DNA of 64,000 bases from contig CP142457.1 of the NCBI GenBank assembly GCA_038049695.1, positions 21,962,501 through 22,026,500 on the forward strand. The letters are read 5' to 3'. Both the position numbers and the translations under genes were made by a program. The stretch comes from Cinnamomum chago (taxonomy: Eukaryota > Streptophyta > Magnoliopsida > Laurales > Lauraceae). This document shows, piece by piece, positions 37,066 through 49,698 of the stretch. The notes below the pieces were generated by a model. It did no database searches. It saw nothing but the letters and a program-made list of their open reading frames with translations, and was not told the origin of the DNA. Positions within the stretch are counted from its first letter, which is position 1, and each line of letters opens with the position of its first letter.

Positions 37066-40000
37066 AAAACGCAATCCCGGATTTTTCCAAACGGAGTCTT
37101 TGGACCAAGAGTCGCATGAAACACAGTGTTGACTCAACAACTTTCTAGAGTCGCACAGATTATGTTTTCGTTCAAAAGTACCGTACGACCCTCGCATGAA
37201 GTTCCGGTTTTCGCCCTAGCAAACACTGAACTCCTCGAAAGTGATTTCCACACCCAAGATTCACCCGAAACCCGTAGTAAACCGAAGAGTAGCTCGGAAT
37301 ATCCTAAAAATCGCATCTCATCCCAAAATCCCAAAATATGGATTTAGAGACGTACGATAAGACAAGGACACCCGAAAACCTTTTTAGTTTAAAACTTGAT
37401 CCCGGATATTTCTAGATGTTGCCTTTGTACACAGAGTCGCAAGAAACACAGTGTTGAGTTAACAATTTCCTAGAGCCGCAAAGATTCTGCTTTAGTACAA
37501 AAGTATCGTACGTCCCGCGCGAAGTTCGGGTTTTCTCCTTTACAAACAGAGAACTCCCCGAAAGTGTTTACCATACCCAAGGTTCGCCCGAAACCCGTTT
37601 TACATCGAAAAGTATCTCGAAATATCCTAAATGGTGCATCTCAACCCAGAATACCTTCAAATGGATTTCGAGGCGTGAGACAAGAGAAGGACACCCGAAA
37701 CCCCTTCTATAGTAAAACGTGATCCTGGAATTTTCTAGAGGGAGTCTTTCGACCAAGAGTCGCATTAAAACACAGTGTAGAGTCAGCCATATTCTCGAGC
37801 CGCATAGATTGTGTTTTCGTACTAAAGGACCGTACGACCCGCACGAAGTACGGGTTTTCACCTTTACAAACACTGAACTCCCCGAATGTGTTTTCCTTAC
37901 CCAAGATTCGCCCGAAACCCGTTTTAAACCGAAAAGTAGCTCGAAATATCTTAAAGAGCGCATCTCAACCCAGAATACCTTCAAATGGATTTCGAGGCGT
38001 GAGACAAGAGAAGGACACCCGAAACCCCTTCTATAGTAAAACGTGATCCTGTAATTTTCTAGAGGGAGTCTTTGGACCAAGAGTCGCATTAAAACACAGT
38101 GTAGAGTCAGACATATTCTCGAGCCGCATAGATTGTGTTTTCGTACTAAAGGACAGTACGTCCCGCACGAAGTTCGGGTTTTCGCCTTTACAAACACTGA
38201 ACTCCCCGAATGTGTTTTCCTTACCCAAGATTCGCCCGAAACCCGTTTTAAACCGAAAAGTAGCTCGAAATATCTTAAAGAGCGCATCTCAACCCAGAAT
38301 CCCTTCAAATGGATTTGGAGCCGTAAGGAAAGACAGAGACACCCGAAACCCCATTTAGAGTAAAACGCAATCCCGGATTTTTCCAAAGGGAGTCTTTGGA
38401 CCAAGAGTCGCATGAAACACAGTGTTGACTCAACAACTTTCTAGAGCCGCACAGATTATGTTTTCGTTCAAAAGTACCGTACGACCTCGCATGAAGTTCC
38501 GGTTTTCGCCCTAGCGAACACTGAACTCCCCGAAAGTGATTTCCACACCTAAGATTCACCCGAAACCCGTAGTAAACCGAAGAGTAGCTCGGAATATCCT
38601 AAAAATCGCATCTCATCCCAAAATCCCAAAATATGGATTTAGAGACGTACGATAAGACAAGGACACCCGAAACCCTTTTTAGTTTAAAACTTGATCCCGG
38701 ATATTTCTAGATGTTGCCTTTGTACACAGAGTCGCAAGAAACACAGAGTGGAGTGAATAATTTCCTAGAGCCGCAAAGATTCTGCTTTAGTACAAAAGTA
38801 TCGTACGTCCCGCGCGAAGTTCGGGTTTTCTCCTTTACAACCAGAGAACTCCCCGAAAGTGTTTACCATACCCAAGGTTCGCCCGAAACCCGTTTTAAAT
38901 TGAAAAGTATCTCGAAATATCCTAAATGGTGCATCTCAACCCAGAATACCTTCAAATGGATTTCGAGGCGTGAGACAAGAGAAGGACACCCGAAACCCCT
39001 TCTATAGTAAAACGTGATCCTGGAATTTTCTAGAGGGAGTCTTTCGACCAAGAGTCGCATTAAAACACAGTGTAGAGTCAGCCATATTCTCGAGCCGCAT
39101 AGATTGTGTTTTCGTACTAAAGGACCGTACGACCCGCACGAAGTACGGGTTTTCACCTTTACAAACACTGAACTCCCCGAATGTGTTTTCCTTACCCAAG
39201 ATTCGCCCGAAACCCGTTTTAAACCGAAAAGTAGCTCGAAATATCTTAAAGAGCGCATCTCAACCCAGAATCCCTACAAATGGATTTGGAGCCGTAAGGA
39301 AAGACAGAGACACCCGAAACCCCATTTAGAGTAAAACGCAATCCCGGATTTTTCCAAAGGGAGTCTTTGGACCAAGAGTCGCATGAAACACAGTGTTGAC
39401 TCAACAACTTTCTAGAGCCGCACAGATTATGTTTTCGTTCAAAAGTACCGTACGACCCTCGCATGAAGTTCCGGTTTTCGCCCTAGCAAACACTGAACTC
39501 CTCGAAAGTGATTTCCACACCCAAGATTCACCCGAAACCCGTAGTAAACCGAAGAGTAGCTCGGAATATCCTAAAAATCGCATCTCATCCCAAAATCCCA
39601 AAATATGGATTTAGAGACGTACGATAAGACAAGGACACCCGAAAACCTTTTTAGTTTAAAACTTGATCCCGGATATTTCTAGATGTTGCCTTTGTACACA
39701 GAGTCGCAAGAAACACGGTGTGGAGTTAACAATTTCCTAGAGCCGCAAAGATTCTGCTTTAGTACAAAAGTATCGTACGTCCCGCGCGAAGTTCGGGTTT
39801 TCTCCTTTACAACCAGAGAACTCCCCGAAAGTGTTTACCATACCCAAGGTTCGCCCGAAACCCGTTTTAAACCGAAAAGTATCTCGAAATATCCTAAAAG
39901 GTGCATCTCAACCCAGAATACCTTCAAATGGATTTCGAGGCGTGAGACAAGAGAAGGACACCCGAAACCCCTTCTATAGTAAAACGTGATCCTGGAATTT

Positions 40001-41276
40001 TCTAGAGGGAGTCTTTGGACCAAGAGTCGCATTAAAACACAGTGTAGAGTCAACCATATTCTCGAGCCGCATAGATTGTGTTTTCGTACTAAAGGACCGT
40101 ACGACCCGCACGAAGTTCGGGTTTTCGCCTTTACAAACACTGAACTCCCCGAATGTGTTTTCCTTACCCAAGATTCGCCCGAAACCCGTTTTAAACCGAA
40201 AAGTAGCTCGAAATATCTTGAAGAGCGCATCTCAACCAAGAATCCCTTCAAATGGATTTGGAGCCGTAAGGAAAGACAGAGACACCCGAAACCCAATTTA
40301 GAGTAAAACGCAATCCCGGATTTTTCCAAAGGGAGTCTTTGGACCAAGAGTCGCATGAAACACAGTGTTGACTCAACAACTTTCTAGAGCCGCATAGATT
40401 ATGTATTCGTTCAAAAGTACCGTACGACCCTCGCATGAAGTTCCGGTTTTCGCCCTAGCAAACACTGAACTCCACGAAAGTGATTTCCACACCCAAGATT
40501 CACCCAAAACCCGTAGTAAACCGAAGAGTAGCTCGGAATATCCTAAAAATCGCATCTCATCCCAAAATCCCTTCATATGGATTTAGAGGCGTACGATAAG
40601 AAAAGGACACCCGAAACCCTTTTTAGTTTAAAACTTGATCCCGGATATTTCTAGATGTTGCCTTTGTACACAGAGTCGCAAGAAACACAGTGTGGAGTGA
40701 ATAATTTCCTAGAGCCGCAAAGATTCTACTTTAGTACAAAAGTATCGTACGTCCCGCGCGAAGTTCGGGTTTTCTCCTTTACAACCAGAGAACTCCCCGA
40801 AAGTGTTTACCATACCCAAGGTTCGCCCGAAACCCGTTTTAAACCGAAAAGTATCTCGAAATATCCTAAAAGGTGCATCTCAACCCAGAATACATTCAAA
40901 TGGATTTCGAGGCGTGAGACAAGAGAAGGACACCCGAAACCCCTTCTATAGTAAAACGTGATCCTGGAATTTTCTAGAGGGAGTCTTTAGACTAAGAGTC
41001 GCATTAAAACACAGTGTAGAGTCAGCCATATTCTCGAGCCGCATAGATTGTGTTTTCGTACTAAAGGACCGTACGTCCCGCACGAAGTTCGGGTTTTCGC
41101 CTTTACAAACACTGAACTCCCCGAATGTGTTTTCCTTACCCAAGATTCGCCCGAAACCCGTTTTAAACCGAAAAGTAGCTCGAAATATCTTAAAGAGCGC
41201 ATCTCAACCCAGAATCCCTACAAATGGATTTGGAGCCGTAAGGAAAGACAGAGACACCCGAAACCCCATTTAGAGT
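37066..41276 (+). repeat. Super-HOR unit S3 (13 monomers, 4211 bp)
   Basis: A starts 37066, 38362, 39333 and 40305. The A at 38362 has CGTACGACCTCGC, with one C missing from CCC near 38485, which makes the period 4211 rather than 4212. The first A is the AGTCGCACAG type without CCGGACG, unlike S4-S7. A private change CCTGTAATTTT is near 38049. Confidence 0.93.
37714..38037 (+). repeat. C/B fusion monomer (subtype 2)
   Basis: C head, B tail, next C with GGACAGTACGTCCC. The upstream B has a rare TTTTACATCGAAAAG, shared with the B at 41602 and 45813. Confidence 0.92.
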
Positions 41277-44200
41277 AAAACGCAATCCCGGATTTTTCCA
41301 AAGGGAGTCTTTGGACCAAGAGTCGCATGAAACACAGTGTTGACTCAACAACTTTCTAGAGCCGCACAGATTATGTTTTCGTTCAAAAGTACCGGACGAC
41401 CCTCGCATGAAGTTCCGGTTTTCGCCCTAGCAAACACTGAACTCCTCGAAAGTGATTTCCACACCCAAGATTCACCCGAAACCCGTAGTAAACCGAAGAG
41501 TAGCTCGGAATATCCTAAAAATCGCATCTCATCCCAAAATCCCAAAATATGGATTTAGAGACGTACGATAAGACAAGGACACCCGAAAACCTTTTTAGTT
41601 TAAAACTTGATCCCGGATATTTCTAGATGTTGCCTTTGTACACAGAGTCGCAAGAAACACAGTGTTGAGTTAACAATTTCCTAGAGCCGCAAAGATTCTG
41701 CTTTAGTACAAAAGTATCGTACGTCCCGCGCGAAGTTCGGGTTTTCTCCTTTACAACCAGAGAACTCCCCGAAAGTGTTTACCATACCCAAGGTTCGCCC
41801 GAAACCCGTTTTACATCGAAAAGTATCTCGAAATATCCTAAATGGTGCATCTCAACCCAGAATACCTTCAAATGGATTTCGAGGCGTGAGACAAGAGAAG
41901 GACACCCGAAACCCCTTCTATAGTAAAACGTGATCCTGGAATTTTCTAGAGGGAGTCTTTCGACCAAGAGTCGCATTAAAACACAGTGTAGAGTCAGCCA
42001 TATTCTCGAGCCGCATAGATTGTGTTTTCGTACTAAAGGACCGTACGACCCGCACGAAGTACGGGTTTTCACCTTTACAAACACTGAACTCCCCGAATGT
42101 GTTTTCCTTACCCAAGATTCGCCCGAAACCCGTTTTAAACCGAAAAGTAGCTCGAAATATCTTAAAGAGCGCATCTCAACCCAGAATACCTTCAAATGGA
42201 TTTCGAGGCGTGAGACAAGAGAAGGACACCCGAAACCCCTTCTATAGTAAAACGTGATCCTGGAATTTTCTAGAGGGAGTCTTTGGACCAAGAGTCGCAT
42301 TAAAACACAGTGTAGAGTCAGACATATTCTCGAGCCGCATAGATTGTGTTTTCGTACTAAAGGACAGTACGTCCCGCACGAAGTTCGGGTTTTCGCCTTT
42401 ACAAACACTGAACTCCCCGAATGTGTTTTCCTTACCCAAGATTCGCCCGAAACCCGTTTTAAACCGAAAAGTAGCTCGAAATATCTTAAAGAGCGCATCT
42501 CAACCCAGAATCCCTTCAAATGGATTTGGAGCCGTAAGGAAAGACAGAGACACCCGAAACCCCATTTAGAGTAAAACGCAATCCCGGATTTTTCCAAAGG
42601 GAGTCTTTGGACCAAGAGTCGCATGAAACACAGTGTTGACTCAACAACTTTCTAGAGCCGCACAGATTATGTTTTCGTTCAAAAGTACCGTACGACCTCG
42701 CATGAAGTTCCGGTTTTCGCCCTAGCGAACACTGAACTCCCCGAAAGTGATTTCCACACCTAAGATTCACCCGAAACCCGTAGTAAACCGAAGAGTAGCT
42801 CGGAATATCCTAAAAATCGCATCTCATCCCAAAATCCCAAAATATGGATTTAGAGACGTACGATAAGACAAGGACACCCGAAACCCTTTTTAGTTTAAAA
42901 CTTGATCCCGGATATTTCTAGATGTTGCCTTTGTACACAGAGTCGCAAGAAACACAGAGTGGAGTGAATAATTTCCTAGAGCCGCAAAGATTCTGCTTTA
43001 GTACAAAAGTATCGTACGTCCCGCGCGAAGTTCGGGTTTTCTCCTTTACAACCAGAGAACTCCCCGAAAGTGTTTACCATACCCAAGGTTCGCCCGAAAC
43101 CCGTTTTAAATTGAAAAGTATCTCGAAATATCCTAAATGGTGCATCTCAACCCAGAATACCTTCAAATGGATTTCGAGGCGTGAGACAAGAGAAGGACAC
43201 CCGAAACCCCTTCTATAGTAAAACGTGATCCTGGAATTTTCTAGAGGGAGTCTTTCGACCAAGAGTCGCATTAAAACACAGTGTAGAGTCAGCCATATTC
43301 TCGAGCCGCATAGATTGTGTTTTCGTACTAAAGGACCGTACGACCCGCACGAAGTACGGGTTTTCACCTTTACAAACACTGAACTCCCCGAATGTGTTTT
43401 CCTTACCCAAGATTCGCCCGAAACCCGTTTTAAACCGAAAAGTAGCTCGAAATATCTTAAAGAGCGCATCTCAACCCAGAATCCCTACAAATGGATTTGG
43501 AGCCGTAAGGAAAGACAGAGACACCCGAAACCCCATTTAGAGTAAAACGCAATCCCGGATTTTTCCAAAGGGAGTCTTTGGACCAAGAGTCGCATGAAAC
43601 ACAGTGTTGACTCAACAACTTTCTAGAGCCGCACAGATTATGTTTTCGTTCAAAAGTACCGTACGACCCTCGCATGAAGTTCCGGTTTTCGCCCTAGCAA
43701 ACACTGAACTCCTCGAAAGTGATTTCCACACCCAAGATTCACCCGAAACCCGTAGTAAACCGAAGAGTAGCTCGGAATATCCTAAAAATCGCATCTCATC
43801 CCAAAATCCCAAAATATGGATTTAGAGACGTACGATAAGACAAGGACACCCGAAAACCTTTTTAGTTTAAAACTTGATCCCGGATATTTCTAGATGTTGC
43901 CTTTGTACACAGAGTCGCAAGAAACACGGTTTGGAGTTAACAATTTCCTAGAGCCGCAAAGATTCTGCTTTAGTACAAAAGTATCGTACGTCCCGCGCGA
44001 AGTTCGGGTTTTCTCCTTTACAACCAGAGAACTCCCCGAAAGTGTTTACCATACCCAAGGTTCGCCCGAAACCCGTTTTAAACCGAAAAGTATCTCGAAA
44101 TATCCTAAAAGGTGCATCTCAACCCAGAATACCTTCAAATGGATTTCGAGGCGTGAGACAAGAGAAGGACACCCGAAACCCCTTCTATAGTAAAACGTGA

Positions 44201-45487
44201 TCCTGGAATTTTCTAGAGGGAGTCTTTGGACCAAGAGTCGCATTAAAACACAGTGTAGAGTCAACCATATTCTCGAGCCGCATAGATTGTGTTTTCGTAC
44301 TAAAGGACCGTACGACCCGCACGAAGTTCGGGTTTTCGCCTTTACAAACACTGAACTCCCCGAATGTGTTTTCCTTACCCAAGATTCGCCCGAAACCCGT
44401 TTTAAACCGAAAAGTAGCTCGAAATATCTTGAAGAGCGCATCTCAACCAAGAATCCCTTCAAATGGATTTGGAGCCGTAAGGAAAGACAGAGACACCCGA
44501 AACCCAATTTAGAGTAAAACGCAATCCCGGATTTTTCCAAAGGGAGTCTTTGGACCAAGAGTCGCATGAAACACAGTGTTGACTCAACAACTTTCTAGAG
44601 CCGCATAGATTATGTATTCGTTCAAAAGTACCGTACGACCCTCGCATGAAGTTCCGGTTTTCGCCCTAGCAAACACTGAACTCCACGAAAGTGATTTCCA
44701 CACCCAAGATTCACCCAAAACCCGTAGTAAACCGAAGAGTAGCTCGGAATATCCTAAAAATCGCATCTCATCCCAAAATCCCTTCATATGGATTTAGAGG
44801 CGTACGATAAGAAAAGGACACCCGAAACCCTTTTTAGTTTAAAACTTGATCCCGGATATTTCTAGATGTTGCCTTTGTACACAGAGTCGCAAGAAACACA
44901 GTGTGGAGTGAATAATTTCCTAGAGCCGCAAAGATTCTACTTTAGTACAAAAGTATCGTACGTCCCGCGCGAAGTTCGGGTTTTCTCCTTTACAACCAGA
45001 GAACTCCCCGAAAGTGTTTACCATACCCAAGGTTCGCCCGAAACCCGTTTTAAACCGAAAAGTATCTCGAAATATCCTAAAAGGTGCATCTCAACCCAGA
45101 ATACATTCAAATGGATTTCGAGGCGTGAGACAAGAGAAGGACACCCGAAACCCCTTCTATAGTAAAACGTGATCCTGGAATTTTCTAGAGGGAGTCTTTA
45201 GACTAAGAGTCGCATTAAAACACAGTGTAGAGTCAGCCATATTCTCGAGCCGCATAGATTGTGTTTTCGTACTAAAGGACCGTACGTCCCGCACGAAGTT
45301 CGGGTTTTCGCCTTTACAAACACTGAACTCCCCGAATGTGTTTTCCTTACCCAAGATTCGCCCGAAACCCGTTTTAAACCGAAAAGTAGCTCGAAATATC
45401 TTAAAGAGCGCATCTCAACCCAGAATCCCTACAAATGGATTTGGAGCCGTAAGGAAAGACAGAGACACCCGAAACCCCATTTAGAGT
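41277..45487 (+). repeat. Super-HOR unit S4 (13 monomers, 4211 bp)
   Basis: A starts 41277, 42573 (one-base-deleted), 43544 and 44516. It is nearly identical to S5. The only differences I found are at 43931 (T here, G at 48142), 43291 (A here, G at 47502) and 44205 (G here, A at 48416). Confidence 0.94.
41925..42248 (+). repeat. C/B fusion monomer (subtype 2)
   Basis: Same structure and marks as 37714-38037, repeated at offset 4211. Confidence 0.92.
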
Positions 45488-48400
45488 AAAACGCAATCCC
45501 GGATTTTTCCAAAGGGAGTCTTTGGACCAAGAGTCGCATGAAACACAGTGTTGACTCAACAACTTTCTAGAGCCGCACAGATTATGTTTTCGTTCAAAAG
45601 TACCGGACGACCCTCGCATGAAGTTCCGGTTTTCGCCCTAGCAAACACTGAACTCCTCGAAAGTGATTTCCACACCCAAGATTCACCCGAAACCCGTAGT
45701 AAACCGAAGAGTAGCTCGGAATATCCTAAAAATCGCATCTCATCCCAAAATCCCAAAATATGGATTTAGAGACGTACGATAAGACAAGGACACCCGAAAA
45801 CCTTTTTAGTTTAAAACTTGATCCCGGATATTTCTAGATGTTGCCTTTGTACACAGAGTCGCAAGAAACACAGTGTTGAGTTAACAATTTCCTAGAGCCG
45901 CAAAGATTCTGCTTTAGTACAAAAGTATCGTACGTCCCGCGCGAAGTTCGGGTTTTCTCCTTTACAACCAGAGAACTCCCCGAAAGTGTTTACCATACCC
46001 AAGGTTCGCCCGAAACCCGTTTTACATCGAAAAGTATCTCGAAATATCCTAAATGGTGCATCTCAACCCAGAATACCTTCAAATGGATTTCGAGGCGTGA
46101 GACAAGAGAAGGACACCCGAAACCCCTTCTATAGTAAAACGTGATCCTGGAATTTTCTAGAGGGAGTCTTTCGACCAAGAGTCGCATTAAAACACAGTGT
46201 AGAGTCAGCCATATTCTCGAGCCGCATAGATTGTGTTTTCGTACTAAAGGACCGTACGACCCGCACGAAGTACGGGTTTTCACCTTTACAAACACTGAAC
46301 TCCCCGAATGTGTTTTCCTTACCCAAGATTCGCCCGAAACCCGTTTTAAACCGAAAAGTAGCTCGAAATATCTTAAAGAGCGCATCTCAACCCAGAATAC
46401 CTTCAAATGGATTTCGAGGCGTGAGACAAGAGAAGGACACCCGAAACCCCTTCTATAGTAAAACGTGATCCTGGAATTTTCTAGAGGGAGTCTTTGGACC
46501 AAGAGTCGCATTAAAACACAGTGTAGAGTCAGACATATTCTCGAGCCGCATAGATTGTGTTTTCGTACTAAAGGACAGTACGTCCCGCACGAAGTTCGGG
46601 TTTTCGCCTTTACAAACACTGAACTCCCCGAATGTGTTTTCCTTACCCAAGATTCGCCCGAAACCCGTTTTAAACCGAAAAGTAGCTCGAAATATCTTAA
46701 AGAGCGCATCTCAACCCAGAATCCCTTCAAATGGATTTGGAGCCGTAAGGAAAGACAGAGACACCCGAAACCCCATTTAGAGTAAAACGCAATCCCGGAT
46801 TTTTCCAAAGGGAGTCTTTGGACCAAGAGTCGCATGAAACACAGTGTTGACTCAACAACTTTCTAGAGCCGCACAGATTATGTTTTCGTTCAAAAGTACC
46901 GTACGACCTCGCATGAAGTTCCGGTTTTCGCCCTAGCGAACACTGAACTCCCCGAAAGTGATTTCCACACCTAAGATTCACCCGAAACCCGTAGTAAACC
47001 GAAGAGTAGCTCGGAATATCCTAAAAATCGCATCTCATCCCAAAATCCCAAAATATGGATTTAGAGACGTACGATAAGACAAGGACACCCGAAACCCTTT
47101 TTAGTTTAAAACTTGATCCCGGATATTTCTAGATGTTGCCTTTGTACACAGAGTCGCAAGAAACACAGAGTGGAGTGAATAATTTCCTAGAGCCGCAAAG
47201 ATTCTGCTTTAGTACAAAAGTATCGTACGTCCCGCGCGAAGTTCGGGTTTTCTCCTTTACAACCAGAGAACTCCCCGAAAGTGTTTACCATACCCAAGGT
47301 TCGCCCGAAACCCGTTTTAAATTGAAAAGTATCTCGAAATATCCTAAATGGTGCATCTCAACCCAGAATACCTTCAAATGGATTTCGAGGCGTGAGACAA
47401 GAGAAGGACACCCGAAACCCCTTCTATAGTAAAACGTGATCCTGGAATTTTCTAGAGGGAGTCTTTCGACCAAGAGTCGCATTAAAACACAGTGTAGAGT
47501 CGGCCATATTCTCGAGCCGCATAGATTGTGTTTTCGTACTAAAGGACCGTACGACCCGCACGAAGTACGGGTTTTCACCTTTACAAACACTGAACTCCCC
47601 GAATGTGTTTTCCTTACCCAAGATTCGCCCGAAACCCGTTTTAAACCGAAAAGTAGCTCGAAATATCTTAAAGAGCGCATCTCAACCCAGAATCCCTACA
47701 AATGGATTTGGAGCCGTAAGGAAAGACAGAGACACCCGAAACCCCATTTAGAGTAAAACGCAATCCCGGATTTTTCCAAAGGGAGTCTTTGGACCAAGAG
47801 TCGCATGAAACACAGTGTTGACTCAACAACTTTCTAGAGCCGCACAGATTATGTTTTCGTTCAAAAGTACCGTACGACCCTCGCATGAAGTTCCGGTTTT
47901 CGCCCTAGCAAACACTGAACTCCTCGAAAGTGATTTCCACACCCAAGATTCACCCGAAACCCGTAGTAAACCGAAGAGTAGCTCGGAATATCCTAAAAAT
48001 CGCATCTCATCCCAAAATCCCAAAATATGGATTTAGAGACGTACGATAAGACAAGGACACCCGAAAACCTTTTTAGTTTAAAACTTGATCCCGGATATTT
48101 CTAGATGTTGCCTTTGTACACAGAGTCGCAAGAAACACGGTGTGGAGTTAACAATTTCCTAGAGCCGCAAAGATTCTGCTTTAGTACAAAAGTATCGTAC
48201 GTCCCGCGCGAAGTTCGGGTTTTCTCCTTTACAACCAGAGAACTCCCCGAAAGTGTTTACCATACCCAAGGTTCGCCCGAAACCCGTTTTAAACCGAAAA
48301 GTATCTCGAAATATCCTAAAAGGTGCATCTCAACCCAGAATACCTTCAAATGGATTTCGAGGCGTGAGACAAGAGAAGGACACCCGAAACCCCTTCTATA

Positions 48401-49698
48401 GTAAAACGTGATCCTAGAATTTTCTAGAGGGAGTCTTTGGACCAAGAGTCGCATTAAAACACAGTGTAGAGTCAACCATATTCTCGAGCCGCATAGATTG
48501 TGTTTTCGTACTAAAGGACCGTACGACCCGCACGAAGTTCGGGTTTTCGCCTTTACAAACACTGAACTCCCCGAATGTGTTTTCCTTACCCAAGATTCGC
48601 CCGAAACCCGTTTTAAACCGAAAAGTAGCTCGAAATATCTTGAAGAGCGCATCTCAACCAAGAATCCCTTCAAATGGATTTGGAGCCGTAAGGAAAGACA
48701 GAGACACCCGAAACCCAATTTAGAGTAAAACGCAATCCCGGATTTTTCCAAAGGGAGTCTTTGGACCAAGAGTCGCATGAAACACAGTGTTGACTCAACA
48801 ACTTTCTAGAGCCGCATAGATTATGTATTCGTTCAAAAGTACCGTACGACCCTCGCATGAAGTTCCGGTTTTCGCCCTAGCAAACACTGAACTCCACGAA
48901 AGTGATTTCCACACCCAAGATTCACCCAAAACCCGTAGTAAACCGAAGAGTAGCTCGGAATATCCTAAAAATCGCATCTCATCCCAAAATCCCTTCATAT
49001 GGATTTAGAGGCGTACGATAAGAAAAGGACACCCGAAACCCTTTTTAGTTTAAAACTTGATCCCGGATATTTCTAGATGTTGCCTTTGTACACAGAGTCG
49101 CAAGAAACACAGTGTGGAGTGAATAATTTCCTAGAGCCGCAAAGATTCTACTTTAGTACAAAAGTATCGTACGTCCCGCGCGAAGTTCGGGTTTTCTCCT
49201 TTACAACCAGAGAACTCCCCGAAAGTGTTTACCATACCCAAGGTTCGCCCGAAACCCGTTTTAAACCGAAAAGTATCTCGAAATATCCTAAAAGGTGCAT
49301 CTCAACCCAGAATACATTCAAATGGATTTCGAGGCGTGAGACAAGAGAAGGACACCCGAAACCCCTTCTATAGTAAAACGTGATCCTGGAATTTTCTAGA
49401 GGGAGTCTTTAGACTAAGAGTCGCATTAAAACACAGTGTAGAGTCAGCCATATTCTCGAGCCGCATAGATTGTGTTTTCGTACTAAAGGACCGTACGTCC
49501 CGCACGAAGTTCGGGTTTTCGCCTTTACAAACACTGAACTCCCCGAATGTGTTTTCCTTACCCAAGATTCGCCCGAAACCCGTTTTAAACCGAAAAGTAG
49601 CTCGAAATATCTTAAAGAGCGCATCTCAACCCAGAATCCCTACAAATGGATTTGGAGCCGTAAGGAAAGACAGAGACACCCGAAACCCCATTTAGAGT
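45488..49698 (+). repeat. Super-HOR unit S5 (13 monomers, 4211 bp)
   Basis: A starts 45488, 46784 (one-base-deleted), 47755 and 48727. It is nearly identical to S4. Its beta trimer shares GATTCTACTTTAGTAC (near 49146) with S3 and S4, so S3-S5 form one subfamily of super-HOR copies. Confidence 0.94.
46136..46459 (+). repeat. C/B fusion monomer (subtype 2)
   Basis: Same structure and marks as the fusions 4211 and 8422 bp upstream. Confidence 0.92.

Noticed and set aside
41779-42624. A 281-codon open stretch on the minus strand, repeated at 28497, 37568, 45990 and 58623, and hundreds of 60-173 codon open stretches on both strands.
   Set aside because: Monomer lengths are close to 324 = 3 x 108, so any stop-free stretch repeats in frame. 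The long case exists only because a C/B fusion and a C lie side by side. The stretches overlap on both strands, start and stop at monomer features, and resemble no protein family I know. Single-base indels and stops appear freely between copies, so no coding selection is visible.
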